Shown here piece after piece: positions 9,945-17,816 of a DNA stretch of 64,000 nucleotides (the first letter of the stretch is position 1; every line of letters begins with the position of its first letter). Source of the DNA: Microcella alkaliphila. Its GTDB lineage: Bacteria > Actinomycetota > Actinomycetes > Actinomycetales > Microbacteriaceae. The notes beneath the pieces were generated by a model. That model saw nothing but the letters and a program-made list of their open reading frames with translations. It was not told the origin of the DNA and searched no databases. Made by a program: the position numbers and the translations under genes. The DNA is taken from positions 1,116,001-1,180,000 of the forward strand of contig NZ_AP017315.1 of the NCBI RefSeq assembly GCF_002355395.1. The letters are read 5' to 3'.

Positions 9945-10142
9945 ATGCCCAAGCAGAAGACCCACTCCGGGGCGAAGAAGCGCTTCAAGACCACCGGCAG
10001 CGGCAAGGTCATGAAGCAGTCCGCCGGTATGCGTCACAACCTGGAGAAGAAGTCGAGCGAGCTGACCCGCCGACTGAACCGCGAGCAGGTTCTCGCGCCC
10101 CAGGACGCGAAGGTCATCAAGAAGCTCATCGGCGAGAAGTAA
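9945..10142 (+). CDS. rpmI: 50S ribosomal protein L35
   Basis: This 65-residue basic protein begins [15 protein letters not shown] and contains K-R-x-L-N/R-R-L-N-R-E-like and L-I-G-E-K ends typical of L35. The ATG at 9945 has a GAGGAAGAG ribosome-binding site. A longer in-frame GTG at 9867 would add 26 unrelated residues and overlap infC. It sits in the standard infC-rpmI-rplT operon. Confidence 0.96.
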   Translation: MPKQKTHSGAKKRFKTTGSGKVMKQSAGMRHNLEKKSSELTRRLNREQVLAPQDAKVIKKLIGEK

Positions 10143-10175
10143 CGCCGAGACACGACGAAGTAAGGACGAAAGAAG

Positions 10176-10562
10176 ATGGCGAGAGTCAAGCGGGCAGTTA
10201 ACGCCCACAAGAAGCGTCGGGTCATTCTCGAGCGCGCCGAGGGGTACCGCGGTCAGCGGTCGCGCCTCTACCGCAAGGCCAAAGAGCAGGTCACCCACTC
10301 GCTCGTGTACGCGTACCGCGACCGTCGCGCACGCAAGGGCGAGTTCCGCCGCCTGTGGATCCAGCGCATCAACGCCGCTGCCCGCCAGAACGGCCTGACC
10401 TACAACCGTCTCATCCAGGGCCTCGGCCTCGCCGGTGTCGAGGTTGACCGTCGCATGCTGGCCGAGCTGGCCGTCAACGAGCCGGCCACGTTCGCCACGC
10501 TCGTCGAGACCGCGAAGAAGGCCCTCCCGGCCGACACCTCGGCCCCGAAGTCGGCTGCGTAG
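10176..10562 (+). CDS. rplT: 50S ribosomal protein L20
   Basis: L20 (128 residues) binds 23S rRNA early in 50S assembly. The basic N-terminus [15 protein letters not shown] and the [21 protein letters not shown] core are diagnostic. A GGACGAAAG ribosome-binding site precedes the ATG, and a strong terminator follows. Confidence 0.97.
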   Translation: MARVKRAVNAHKKRRVILERAEGYRGQRSRLYRKAKEQVTHSLVYAYRDRRARKGEFRRLWIQRINAAARQNGLTYNRLIQGLGLAGVEVDRRMLAELAVNEPATFATLVETAKKALPADTSAPKSAA

Positions 10563-10587
10563 GCGTCGCCGTCGCACGACATCACAC

Positions 10588-10621
10588 GATGGCGCGCATC
10601 CCTCGCGGGGTGCGCGCCATC
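10588..10621 (+). terminator. terminator hairpin after rplT
   Basis: A 15-bp stem, GATGGCGCGCATCCC pairing with GGGGTGCGCGCCATC (one G-U pair), closes on a TCGC loop. No T-tract follows, which is common in high-GC actinobacteria. It ends the infC operon. Confidence 0.75.
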
Positions 10622-10654
10622 GTCGCGTTCACCCCGTGTTTGCCCGCGTCTCGC

Positions 10655-10660
10655 TAGCAT
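10655..10660 (+). promoter_or_regulatory. -10 box (TAGCAT) of the TrmH-family gene
   Basis: TAGCAT ends six bases before the GTG at 10667, the leaderless spacing seen throughout the window. Confidence 0.55.
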
Positions 10661-10666
10661 GAGCGC

Positions 10667-11482
10667 GTGATCGACAACCCGCGCTCGCCCCGCGTGCGCG
10701 CGGCGGCGAAGCTTGCGAAGAAGAACCAGCGTGCCGAGACCGGCCTGTTTCTGGTCGAGGGTCCGCAGGCGGTCGCCGAGGCGATCCGGTTCCGGCCCGA
10801 GCTCGTCCGCGAGCTTTTCGTCACCGCTCCGGCGCGCGATCGCGCGGGCGCGCTGATTCGGGATGCGCCGGCTCACGACATCCGCATCGAAATCGTCACC
10901 GAGGCGGTCCTCGACGCGATCGCCGACACCGTCACTCCCCAGGGCATGGTGGCGGTCTGCGAGACGTTCCCGTCCGCGCTGGCCGACGTCGTCGCAGCCG
11001 GCCCACGCCTCGTGGCGGTGCTCGAGGAGGTCCGCGACCCGGGCAATGCGGGAACGGTGATTCGGGTCGCCGATGCGGCGGGTGCCAACGCGGTCATCCT
11101 CACCGGCACGAGCGTTGACCCGTTCAACCCGAAGGCGGTGCGCGCGACGACGGGCTCGCTCTTTCACCTGCCGGTCGTGGTCGGCGTCGGCCTCGACGAG
11201 GCGCTCGACGCCCTGCGTGGTGCGGGGGTTCGCGTGCTCGCGGCCGACATTTCGGGTGACGACCTGTTGGCCGCCCGGTCCGATGGTGACCTTGACGGAC
11301 CGACCGCGTGGCTGTTCGGCAACGAGGCGCGGGGGCTGACCACCGAGCAGCTGACTCGCGCTGACCGCGCCGTTATCGTGCCCATCTACGGCCAGGCCGA
11401 GTCGCTGAACCTTGCCACCGCGGCGGCCGTCTGCCTCTACGAGAGCGCGTTTGCGCAGCGGGCCGCGGGCGCCACCGGATGA
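10667..11482 (+). CDS. TrmH/SpoU-family RNA 2'-O-methyltransferase
   Basis: The 271-residue protein has an N-terminal substrate-binding domain (F-L-V-E-G-P-Q-A-V-A-E-A) and a C-terminal SPOUT knot domain. The three SpoU motifs are seen: E-E-V-R-D-P-G-N-A-G-T-V-I-R, W-L-F-G-N-E-A-R-G-L and V-P-I-Y-G-Q-A-E-S-L-N-L-A-T-A-A-A. It methylates a ribose 2'-OH in rRNA or tRNA; the target is not determinable. The GTG start is leaderless with its own -10 box after the rplT terminator. It is often found between rplT and pheS in actinobacteria. Confidence 0.87.
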   Translation: MIDNPRSPRVRAAAKLAKKNQRAETGLFLVEGPQAVAEAIRFRPELVRELFVTAPARDRAGALIRDAPAHDIRIEIVTEAVLDAIADTVTPQGMVAVCETFPSALADVVAAGPRLVAVLEEVRDPGNAGTVIRVADAAGANAVILTGTSVDPFNPKAVRATTGSLFHLPVVVGVGLDEALDALRGAGVRVLAADISGDDLLAARSDGDLDGPTAWLFGNEARGLTTEQLTRADRAVIVPIYGQAESLNLATAAAVCLYESAFAQRAAGATG

Positions 11483-11494
11483 GGGGCCGCTGAC

Positions 11495-12166
11495 GTGTCG
11501 GTTCTGATCGTCGAGGATGACGACCGCCTGATGGATGCCCTCCGCGGCTTCTTGAGGAAGTCCGGCTACGTCACGGTGAGCGCCGCGGACGCGCAGCAGG
11601 CGCTCAGTCAGCTCTCGTCGGACACGGAAGTGGTCTTGCTCGACCTCGGTCTTCCCGACATGGACGGGGTGGAGCTCTGCCGACTCATTCGGCAGCAGTC
11701 GGGCGTGCCGATCATCATTGCGACGGCGCGCAGCCACGTGCAGGAACGTATTCGGGGTCTGCGTGCCGGTGCCGACGATTTCGTGGTGAAGCCGTACAAC
11801 GTGTTGGAGCTGGTCGCGCGCATCGAGGCGGTGACGCGGCGCTTTCGCACGGTGGCGTCTGAGCAGACGCTCGACCAGGTGGTCGAGGTGTCGGGTGCCC
11901 GGCTTGACCTCGCGAGTCGTGTGCTCGAGGTTGCGGGCAGGCCTATTGACCTGACCCGTACCGAGTTCGACATCGTCGCGGTGCTCGCCCGGTATCCGGG
12001 GGTGGTGATGCCCCGTGAGCGCATCATTCGCGAGGTCTGGCAGACCGACTGGCACTCGTACAGCCGCTCGCTCGAGGTGCACGTGGGGTCGATTCGGCGC
12101 AAGTCGGGCCGCGTCGACCTGATCGAGACGGTGCGCGGTGTCGGCTACCGCTTCGCCGGAGGCTGA
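11495..12166 (+). CDS. gluR: OmpR/PhoB-family response regulator, likely glutamate-responsive (GluR-like)
   Basis: This 223-residue regulator has a receiver domain with acidic pocket E-D-D-D (7-10), phospho-acceptor Asp50 in L-L-D-L-G-L-P-D and Lys99 in V-V-K-P, then a winged-helix C-terminus (V-M-P-R-E-R-I-I-R-E-V-W, S-L-E-V-H-V-G-S-I-R-R-K, V-R-G-V-G-Y-R-F). It is followed by its kinase with three bases between. The pair sits upstream of gluABCD, as GluR-GluK does in Streptomyces coelicolor, hence the tentative symbol. A direct repeat of matching type lies before gluA. Confidence 0.85.
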   Translation: MSVLIVEDDDRLMDALRGFLRKSGYVTVSAADAQQALSQLSSDTEVVLLDLGLPDMDGVELCRLIRQQSGVPIIIATARSHVQERIRGLRAGADDFVVKPYNVLELVARIEAVTRRFRTVASEQTLDQVVEVSGARLDLASRVLEVAGRPIDLTRTEFDIVAVLARYPGVVMPRERIIREVWQTDWHSYSRSLEVHVGSIRRKSGRVDLIETVRGVGYRFAGG

Positions 12167-12169
12167 ATC

Positions 12170-13564
12170 GTGCGTCGGCGCCTCGTCGTGGTGTTCCTCG
12201 TGCCCCTGCTCGGGGTGCTCGTCGTGCTGGGCGGCGCATACGCCTGGAGCGCGGCCCGCAGCATTCAGCAGGAGCACATTGCCGAGCAGTTGGGTGATGT
12301 CGCCTACTTCACCGCGTCGGCCCGCCAGGCGTTGCGCTCGGCGACTCCCGAACTCGTCGAGGCCGAGGCGGTGCGCTACGCCGACGTGTACGGCAGTCGG
12401 GTGCTCGTGGTGGACCGGTCGGGCTCCCCGTTCGCGAGCGGCGGGGCGGGGGCCGAGTCGCTCACGGAGCGCACGGAGGCGCAGCTGCAACTGGCGCTCG
12501 CCGGCCGGCGCGGAGAGGTCCCGCAACCGGCGTGGCCGTGGGCGCTCACGGAGGTCGTGATCGTCGAGCCGGTGCTCGACAACGGGGATGCGATCGGCGC
12601 GATCGTGGTGGCGGGCGACGTTGACCTCGCCCGCGAGGCGATCGTCGAACAGTGGGCGCTCCTGCTTGTCGGGGCAGGCCTGGCGACGGGCATCGGCCTG
12701 ATCGTGGTGTTCCGGCTGGCGAACTGGGTTCTGCGGCCGGTTCGACGCGTCGACCGGGCGATGGCGGCCATTGAACGGGGTGAGATCGACGCCCGTATCG
12801 CCGACGACACGGGCCCACCCGAACTGCAGCGCATGATTCAGGTCTTCAACGGCATGGCTGAGGAGATCGAGCGTGTCATGTCCCGCCAGCAAGAGTTCGC
12901 CCTCAACGCCTCCCACGAACTGCGTAACCCCCTGGGTGCCCTCCTCGTGCGGGTCGAGCACCTGGCGACCGGGCTGGGGGAGGAGTGGCAGCGCGATGTC
13001 GAGGAGACCCGCGAAGAGGGTCGACGGATGACGCGCATCCTCGACACGCTCTTGAATGTCGCGCGGAGCGGCCAGCGCGGAGCAACCGTCGAGTGGATTG
13101 ACGTGGCCGAGCTCGTCGAAGGCCGGGTCGAGGCCTGGCGCGACGTCGCGGCCAACGCGGCTGTGTCACTCTGCCTGAGCGCGCAGCACGTCGAACCACT
13201 CGAGACCGACCGCACGATCGTCGAGAGCGCGCTCGACGCCGTGATCGACAACGCGGTGAAGTTCTCGCCCCACGGCGCTCGCATCACCGTCACGGTGAGG
13301 CCCAGCGACGCCGGAGCGGAGGGCGGCGACGGCGTCGACATCGTCGTGCGCGACAACGGCCCCGGCGTCGACACGGAGGAGCTGGCCCTTCTGACCGATC
13401 GCTTCTGGCGGAGCCCGCAGAACCGTAGCACTCCCGGGTCGGGGCTGGGGCTCGCGATCGCGACTGATCTGCTGAATTCGGTGGGCGGCCGAATCCGCGT
13501 CGATGCGCCCGAGGACGGCGGCCTTGCCGTGACGCTGCGCCTGACGAGGGGAAACGCGTCGTGA
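12170..13564 (+). CDS. gluK: sensor histidine kinase (GluK-like)
   Basis: The 464-residue kinase has a membrane segment at about 5-26, an extracellular domain of about 130 residues, a second segment at about 160-182, a HAMP region and a HisKA domain with phospho-accepting His249 in N-A-S-H-E-L-R-N-P. The ATPase domain shows V-I-D-N-A-V-K-F-S (N box), D-N-G-P-G-V-D (G1) and G-S-G-L-G-L-A-I (G2). The extracellular part is too small to be a full periplasmic-binding protein, so the lipoprotein encoded next may present the ligand; that is inference. Its stop overlaps the lipoprotein start by four bases. Confidence 0.85.
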   Translation: MRRRLVVVFLVPLLGVLVVLGGAYAWSAARSIQQEHIAEQLGDVAYFTASARQALRSATPELVEAEAVRYADVYGSRVLVVDRSGSPFASGGAGAESLTERTEAQLQLALAGRRGEVPQPAWPWALTEVVIVEPVLDNGDAIGAIVVAGDVDLAREAIVEQWALLLVGAGLATGIGLIVVFRLANWVLRPVRRVDRAMAAIERGEIDARIADDTGPPELQRMIQVFNGMAEEIERVMSRQQEFALNASHELRNPLGALLVRVEHLATGLGEEWQRDVEETREEGRRMTRILDTLLNVARSGQRGATVEWIDVAELVEGRVEAWRDVAANAAVSLCLSAQHVEPLETDRTIVESALDAVIDNAVKFSPHGARITVTVRPSDAGAEGGDGVDIVVRDNGPGVDTEELALLTDRFWRSPQNRSTPGSGLGLAIATDLLNSVGGRIRVDAPEDGGLAVTLRLTRGNAS

Positions 13565-14508
13565 GGGCTCGCCGTCGGGCAATCGCCGCCGTCGTCGCGG
13601 TGTTCGTGCTCGCGGGGGTGGCCGGATGCACGGCTCCGCCCGCGCCGGACCGCTACGCCATCGCGGGCGGGGGCAGCACGGGCGTGTACTACGCCTTCGG
13701 TGAGCAGCTTGCCGAGGTGCTCTCCGAGACGCGGCCCTCGGTGGTCACGGTCGACGAGACGAACGGCAGCGTCGACAACCTGCAGCGGCTCGGCGACGGG
13801 CGGGCCCTTCTCGGCTTCGCCCAGAGTGACGCCGCGGCCGACGCGGTCGCTGGCACCGGCCCGTTCTCCGAGCCGCTCGCGGTCCAGGCGATCGCCCGGC
13901 TATATGACGAGTACGTGCACGTCGTGGTGAGCGCCGATTCCGAGATTGATGATGTGGCGGACTTCGCCGGGCATCCTGTGTCCCTCGGCGCGCCAGGGTC
14001 GGGCGTGAACCTGGTGGCGAGTCGCGTACTGCGAGCCGCCGGCGTTGACCCTGCGATGGTCGATGACCGTGAGCTCGGCCTCGGCGAATCTATCGCCGCA
14101 TTGAGCGCGGGCGAGATCGAGGGTTTCTTCTGGGTCGGGGGGCTTCCCACTCCGGGCCTTGCCAAACTGTTCGACGACACGCGCGCCCAGTTGCTCTCGA
14201 TCGAGGTCGAGACGGTTGAGGCGGTCAACGCCGAGCACGGCCGCGTGTACCGGCTCGCCGAGTTTCCGATCGGCGCGTACGGGCGGGTCGAGGCGACCGC
14301 GACGATGACGGTTCCTAATTACCTGCTCGTCGCATCCGACACCCCGGATGCGCTGGTCGCCGATCTCCTCGGAGTGCTGTTTGCGGCGCGCTCCGATATT
14401 GCGGCGGAGGTGCCCGTTGCGGCACTCCTCGACCCGCGGCAGGCCATCTTCACGGACCCGGTGGCGCTGCACCCCGGGGCCATCGATTACTACCGCAACG
14501 CCCGCTGA
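13561..14508 (+). CDS. TAXI-family solute-binding lipoprotein
   Basis: A signal peptide ending in the lipobox A-G-V-A-G-C (Cys23) is followed by a TAXI-type binding protein: Y-A-I-A-G-G-G-S-T-G-V-Y-Y-A-F-G at the start, N-L-Q-R-L-G-D-G near the ligand site, and G-E-I-E-G-F-F-W-V-G-G. TAXI proteins normally feed TRAP transporters, and the structurally known Thermus member binds glutamate/glutamine. No TRAP permease gene is nearby. The GTG start overlaps the kinase stop, so the lipoprotein is coupled to the two-component system and may act as its extracellular glutamate sensor. Confidence 0.85.
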   Translation: MRARRRAIAAVVAVFVLAGVAGCTAPPAPDRYAIAGGGSTGVYYAFGEQLAEVLSETRPSVVTVDETNGSVDNLQRLGDGRALLGFAQSDAAADAVAGTGPFSEPLAVQAIARLYDEYVHVVVSADSEIDDVADFAGHPVSLGAPGSGVNLVASRVLRAAGVDPAMVDDRELGLGESIAALSAGEIEGFFWVGGLPTPGLAKLFDDTRAQLLSIEVETVEAVNAEHGRVYRLAEFPIGAYGRVEATATMTVPNYLLVASDTPDALVADLLGVLFAARSDIAAEVPVAALLDPRQAIFTDPVALHPGAIDYYRNAR

Positions 14509-14533
14509 GGCCGTGGGCCGGCCGCTGGGGCTG

Positions 14534-14551
14534 GCTCAAGAAACGCTCAAG
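14534..14551 (+). promoter_or_regulatory. 11-bp-period direct repeat, probable response-regulator site
   Basis: GCTCAAG occurs at 14534-14540 and again at 14545-14551, exactly 11 bases apart, ending about five bases before the expected -35 position of the gluA promoter. Direct repeats one helical turn apart are how OmpR/PhoB-family regulators bind, and one is encoded 2.4 kb upstream. Confidence 0.55.
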
Positions 14552-14578
14552 GACGGTGACCGGGGTGGGTGCCCGGCC

Positions 14579-14584
14579 TACCGT
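14579..14584 (+). promoter_or_regulatory. -10 box (TACCGT) upstream of gluA
   Basis: TACCGT lies in the gap before gluA and ends six bases before a GTG at 14591. A weak -35 (GGTGAC, 14556-14561) stands 17 bases upstream. It probably drives gluABCD. Confidence 0.5.
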
Positions 14585-14590
14585 GAACCC

Positions 14591-14677
14591 GTGCCGCCAC
14601 TGTCGATGCGCTCTCGCGTGATCGTCGCCCCCTCGGTGGCCGCAGCCCGAGTCCGAAGGGATGGCGTTGGTGTCTGA
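14591..14677 (+). CDS. possible leaderless upstream ORF overlapping gluA
   Basis: A 28-codon frame begins with GTG six bases after the TACCGT box, the spacing used by leaderless genes here, and ends at TGA 14675-14677, inside the first codons of gluA. Its sequence (starting [14 protein letters not shown]) resembles nothing I know. Translation of it would deliver ribosomes to the gluA start by termination-reinitiation. It could equally be just untranslated leader. Confidence 0.3.
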   Translation: MPPLSMRSRVIVAPSVAAARVRRDGVGV

Positions 14678-15410
14678 ACCACTCGTTGCGATCGACAATG
14701 TCAACAAGCACTTCGGTGACCTGCACGTTTTGAAGGACGTCACGACCTCCGTGCAGAAGGGCGAGGTCGTCGTCGTCATCGGCCCGAGTGGCTCGGGCAA
14801 GTCGACCCTCTGCCGCGCGATCAACCGACTCGAGACGATCGATGGTGGGGAAATTCGTATCGACGGCCAGGCGCTTCCCGCCGAGGGACGGGCTCTCGCA
14901 CAACTGCGGGCCGATGTCGGCATGGTCTTCCAGGCGTTCAACCTGTTTGCGCACAAGACGGTTCTCGAGAACGTCGCGCTCGGCCCGCGGAAAGTGCGCC
15001 GCCTGTCGAAGGCCGACGCCGAGGCCAGGGCGATGGCCCTGCTCGACCGGGTGGGTGTCGCCAATCAGGCGCACAAGATGCCAGCCCAGCTCTCCGGTGG
15101 CCAGCAGCAGCGCGTCGCGATCGCACGGGCGCTCGCGATGGAGCCGAAACTCATCCTGCTCGACGAGCCCACCTCGGCCCTCGACCCCGAGATGATCAAC
15201 GAGGTCCTCGACGTCATGGTGCAGCTCGCGAAAGACGGCATGACGATGATCGTCGTCACCCACGAGATGGGCTTCGCCCGTCGTGCCGCCGACCGCGTGC
15301 TGTTCATGGCCGACGGCGAGATCGTCGAAGAAGCGACTCCCGAGAAGTTCTTCACTGACCCGCAAACGCAACGGGCCAAAGACTTCCTGTCCAAGATCCT
15401 CACCCACTAG
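14661..15410 (+). CDS. gluA: glutamate ABC transporter ATP-binding protein
   Basis: The 249-residue ATPase drives polar amino-acid uptake. Walker A is G-P-S-G-S-G-K-S-T (41-49); the signature L-S-G-G-Q-Q-Q-R, Walker [15 protein letters not shown] and the H-loop T-H-E-M-G-F-A follow. This is the GlnQ/GluA type. A second possible start is GTG at 14670. The TAG stop at 15408-15410 is part of the CTAG target duplicated by the IS element, so the coding sequence is intact, but the rest of its operon now lies beyond the IS. Confidence 0.92.
   Translation: MALVSEPLVAIDNVNKHFGDLHVLKDVTTSVQKGEVVVVIGPSGSGKSTLCRAINRLETIDGGEIRIDGQALPAEGRALAQLRADVGMVFQAFNLFAHKTVLENVALGPRKVRRLSKADAEARAMALLDRVGVANQAHKMPAQLSGGQQQRVAIARALAMEPKLILLDEPTSALDPEMINEVLDVMVQLAKDGMTMIVVTHEMGFARRAADRVLFMADGEIVEEATPEKFFTDPQTQRAKDFLSKILTH
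15407..15410. repeat. left target-site duplication (CTAG)
   Basis: CTAG immediately precedes the left inverted repeat and matches the CTAG after the right one at 16808-16811. Four-base YTAR duplications are typical of IS701-family elements. Confidence 0.85.
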
Positions 15411-15426
15411 TAGTACTTGGTTAGGT
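15411..15426 (+). repeat. IS left inverted repeat
   Basis: TAGTACTTGGTTAGGT, perfect inverse of 16792-16807. Confidence 0.92.
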
Positions 15427-15428
15427 CC

Positions 15429-15457
15429 TTGTTAATGGTCGTGGTGACTGTTAACCT
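15429..15457 (+). promoter_or_regulatory. transposase promoter
   Basis: TTGTTA (15429-15434) and TAACCT (15452-15457) are 17 bases apart; the -10 box ends six bases before the transposase GTG, so its mRNA is probably leaderless. The -35 starts just inside the left inverted repeat. Confidence 0.6.
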
Positions 15458-15463
15458 CGCGGC

Positions 15464-16708
15464 GTGCGGGTGGATGAGATCGAGCGGGTGCGGGTCGAGT
15501 TGGACGAGTTCGTCGGTGAGGTGTTCGCGTCGCTGGCTCGGAAGGATCAGCGGTCCAAGGGTGGCCTGTATCTGCAGGGCCTGATGCTGGAGGGCAGGCG
15601 GAAGTCGATGCAGCCGATGGGCGACCGGCTCGGCATCGATTATCAGCAGCTGCAGCAGTTCGTGTCCTCCTCGCCGTGGCCTGTCGAGCCGGTGCGTCGT
15701 CGGCTCGCCCGTAAGGCGGCGTCGCTGTTGTCGCCGGAGGCGTGGGTTGTCGATGACACCGGGTTCGTCAAGGACGGCCCAGCCTCACCTGGGGTGGCGC
15801 GGCAGTACTCGGGCACGCTCGGAAAGGTCGGGAACGTGCAGATCGGTGTCACCGTGCACGCGGTCACCGATGCGGCGTCTTGCCCGTTGGACTGGCGGCT
15901 GTTCCTTCCCGAATCGTGGGACGACACCTGCTCGGACACCAACGAGCACGCCGACCTCGTCGTCGCGCGGCGGGTGAAGGCGCAGATCCCCGACGCGGTG
16001 CGGCATCGACCGAAGTGGGAGCTCGCGCTGGAGATGATCGACGAGCTTCGCAGCTGGGGGCTGCTGCCGCCGCTGATCTGCGCCGACGCCGGATACGGCG
16101 AGATCGGCTACTTCCGCACCGCGCTCACCGACCGCGGAATCCCTTACGTGGTGCAGGTGAAGTCGGACACCAGCATGCACCCCGAAGCCGCGGTGTTCGA
16201 GATGCCGCCCTACCGCGGACGCGGGCGGCCACCCGTGCAGGCCAGCTACCGCAGTGACCCGATCCGCGCGAAGAGCCTCATCGCAGCCCTCGGCGACGAC
16301 GCGTTCGAGCAGGTGTCGTGGCGGCAAGGATCACGCGGCATGATGACCAGCCGGTTCACCGCCACGCGGGTGCGCCCCGCGAACCGGAACCTGCCCCGCG
16401 AGCCCGACGGATCGCTACCCGAGTGCTGGCTACTCGCCGAATGGCCGGACGACGCGGACGAGCCCACCGACTACTGGCTGTCCACCCTCCCCGCCCACAC
16501 GCCGATCGCGGAGCTGGTTCGGCTCGGGAAGATCCGCTGGCGCATCGAGCACGACTACCGCGAACTCAAGCACGGCCTGGGCCTGGACCACTTCGAAGGA
16601 CGCACCTGGCCCGGGTGGCACCACCACGTCACGCTCGTGAGCGCCGCGCACCTGTTCATCACGATCCAGCGCCTGAGCGCGGACCCAAAAGCCCGCGGGG
16701 CAGCCTGA
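15464..16708 (+). CDS. IS701-family DDE transposase
   Basis: The 414-residue protein is an IS4/IS701-type DDE transposase. Candidate catalytic residues are the first Asp pair in W-V-V-D-D-T-G-F-V-K, the second Asp in C-A-D-A-G-Y-G and the Glu in the region R-W-R-I-E-H-D-Y-R-E-L-K-H-G-L-G-L-D-H-F-E-G-R. The N-terminus (K-G-G-L-Y-L-Q-G-L-M-L-E-G-R-R-K-S-M-Q-P-M) is a hallmark of the family. The frame is open from end to end, so the element may be active. The GTG start is fixed by the -10 box six bases upstream. Confidence 0.93.
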   Translation: MRVDEIERVRVELDEFVGEVFASLARKDQRSKGGLYLQGLMLEGRRKSMQPMGDRLGIDYQQLQQFVSSSPWPVEPVRRRLARKAASLLSPEAWVVDDTGFVKDGPASPGVARQYSGTLGKVGNVQIGVTVHAVTDAASCPLDWRLFLPESWDDTCSDTNEHADLVVARRVKAQIPDAVRHRPKWELALEMIDELRSWGLLPPLICADAGYGEIGYFRTALTDRGIPYVVQVKSDTSMHPEAAVFEMPPYRGRGRPPVQASYRSDPIRAKSLIAALGDDAFEQVSWRQGSRGMMTSRFTATRVRPANRNLPREPDGSLPECWLLAEWPDDADEPTDYWLSTLPAHTPIAELVRLGKIRWRIEHDYRELKHGLGLDHFEGRTWPGWHHHVTLVSAAHLFITIQRLSADPKARGAA

Positions 16709-16791
16709 GCTTCTACGGCATCCTCCGCGACCTTCAGACCGCGGTCATCCGCCTGCTCAGCCACTGCCCCTACTGCCAACGCGCTGGACCA

Positions 16792-16807
16792 ACCTAACCA
16801 AGTACTA
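16792..16807 (-). repeat. IS right inverted repeat
   Basis: ACCTAACCAAGTACTA, perfect inverse of 15411-15426. Confidence 0.92.
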
Positions 16808-16811
16808 CTAG
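16808..16811. repeat. right target-site duplication (CTAG)
   Basis: CTAG directly after the right inverted repeat, the second copy of the target. Confidence 0.85.
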
Positions 16812-16868
16812 GGAAGGCCGCCCCGCCGACCGGTGGGGCGGATCACACACAGCAACGAGGGGGACTCC

Positions 16869-17741
16869 ATGCGGAGACGTTCGACACGCTGGACCATTGC
16901 CACCGCCGCGGTGGCCGCACTCGCACTCAGCGCCTGCGCCGACACCGGATCATCGACGCCCGAGCCCGAGGTCGTCGAGGATGCGCAGTTCGAGCCGGGT
17001 ACCACCATGGCGGCGCTCGCCGACGCCGGCACCATCACGATCGGCACGAAGTTCGACCAGCCGTTGTTCGGCCTCGCCGGGCCCGGCGGTGTTCCTGTCG
17101 GCTTCGACGTCGAGATCGGCAAGATCATTGCCGCCGAGCTCGGCATCGCTCCCGAGGACATCAGGTGGGTCGAGACCGTGTCGGCGAACCGCGAACCGTT
17201 CATCCAGAACGGTGAGGTCGACATCGTGATCGCCACGTACACGATCAACGACACGCGTAAAGAGGTGATCTCGTTCGCGGGCCCGTATTACGAGGCGGGG
17301 CAAGACCTGCTCGTGCCGGCCGGCAACCCCGACGGCATTACCGGGCCCGAGGACCTGGCCGACAAGGTCGTGTGCACCGTTACGGGGTCAACCTCCGAGG
17401 TGAACATTCGCGAGTACGCGACCGCCGACGTGCTGACCACCGACACGTACACGAACTGCCTGGAGCCGCTGCGCACGGGCGCCGCGCAGGTACTGACGAC
17501 CGACAACGTCATCCTCGCCGGTCTCGCCGACCAAACCGACGGCGAGTTCGAGGTCGTCGGCAACCCGTTCACCGCCGAGCCCTACGGCATTGGTCTCGCA
17601 CTCGACGACACCGAGTTCCGCAACTGGATCAACGACGTGCTCGAGGCTGCCTACGCCGACGGGCGCTGGGTTGCGGCATGGGAGGGCACGGCCGGCGCCG
17701 TGCTCGAGACGCCCCAGCCTCCGGCGGTCGACCGCTACTAG
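16869..17741 (+). CDS. gluB: glutamate-binding lipoprotein of the GluABCD transporter
   Basis: A signal peptide with lipobox A-L-S-A-C (Cys23) precedes a polar-amino-acid binding domain (family SBP_bac_3): I-T-I-G-T-K-F-D-Q-P-L-F-G, G-F-D-V-E-I-G-K, V-D-I-V-I-A-T-Y-T-I, and D-K-V-V-C-T-V-T-G-S-T-S. The protein has 290 residues. I chose the ATG at 16869, preceded by GAGGGGG; an upstream GTG at 16833 would add 12 residues before the signal peptide. It follows the IS, so its expression now depends on read-through from gluA or on transcription from inside the IS. Confidence 0.9.
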   Translation: MRRRSTRWTIATAAVAALALSACADTGSSTPEPEVVEDAQFEPGTTMAALADAGTITIGTKFDQPLFGLAGPGGVPVGFDVEIGKIIAAELGIAPEDIRWVETVSANREPFIQNGEVDIVIATYTINDTRKEVISFAGPYYEAGQDLLVPAGNPDGITGPEDLADKVVCTVTGSTSEVNIREYATADVLTTDTYTNCLEPLRTGAAQVLTTDNVILAGLADQTDGEFEVVGNPFTAEPYGIGLALDDTEFRNWINDVLEAAYADGRWVAAWEGTAGAVLETPQPPAVDRY

Positions 17742-17750
17742 TCACAGACC

Positions 17751-17783
17751 GCGTGCGGGCCGTGCCGGTCACGGCCCGCACGC
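17751..17783 (+). promoter_or_regulatory. strong hairpin between gluB and gluC
   Basis: A perfect 14-bp stem (GCGTGCGGGCCGTG with its complement) closes on CCGGT, ten bases after the gluB stop. Such intercistronic hairpins after a binding-protein gene usually protect its mRNA or partly terminate transcription, giving more binding protein than permease. Confidence 0.65.
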
Positions 17784-17816
17784 GCATGAGGCACACCTCA
17801 CGGAAGGACCAGAACG

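Larger units (their letters stand above)
15411..16807 (+). mobile_element. IS701-family insertion sequence, apparently complete
   Basis: The element is 1397 bp with perfect 16-bp terminal inverted repeats (15411-15426 and 16792-16807, TAGTACTTGGTTAGGT inward), a 4-bp CTAG target duplication and one intact transposase. Size, repeats and target fit the IS701 family. It lies between gluA and gluB in the same orientation as the operon. Identical ends, an intact transposase and an intact duplication suggest a recent insertion. Confidence 0.92.

Noticed and set aside
10400..12961. 853-codon open frame on the minus strand
   Set aside because: It is antisense to rplT, the TrmH-like gene and the two-component genes, which have clear family motifs. 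Long antisense frames are expected at this G+C content.
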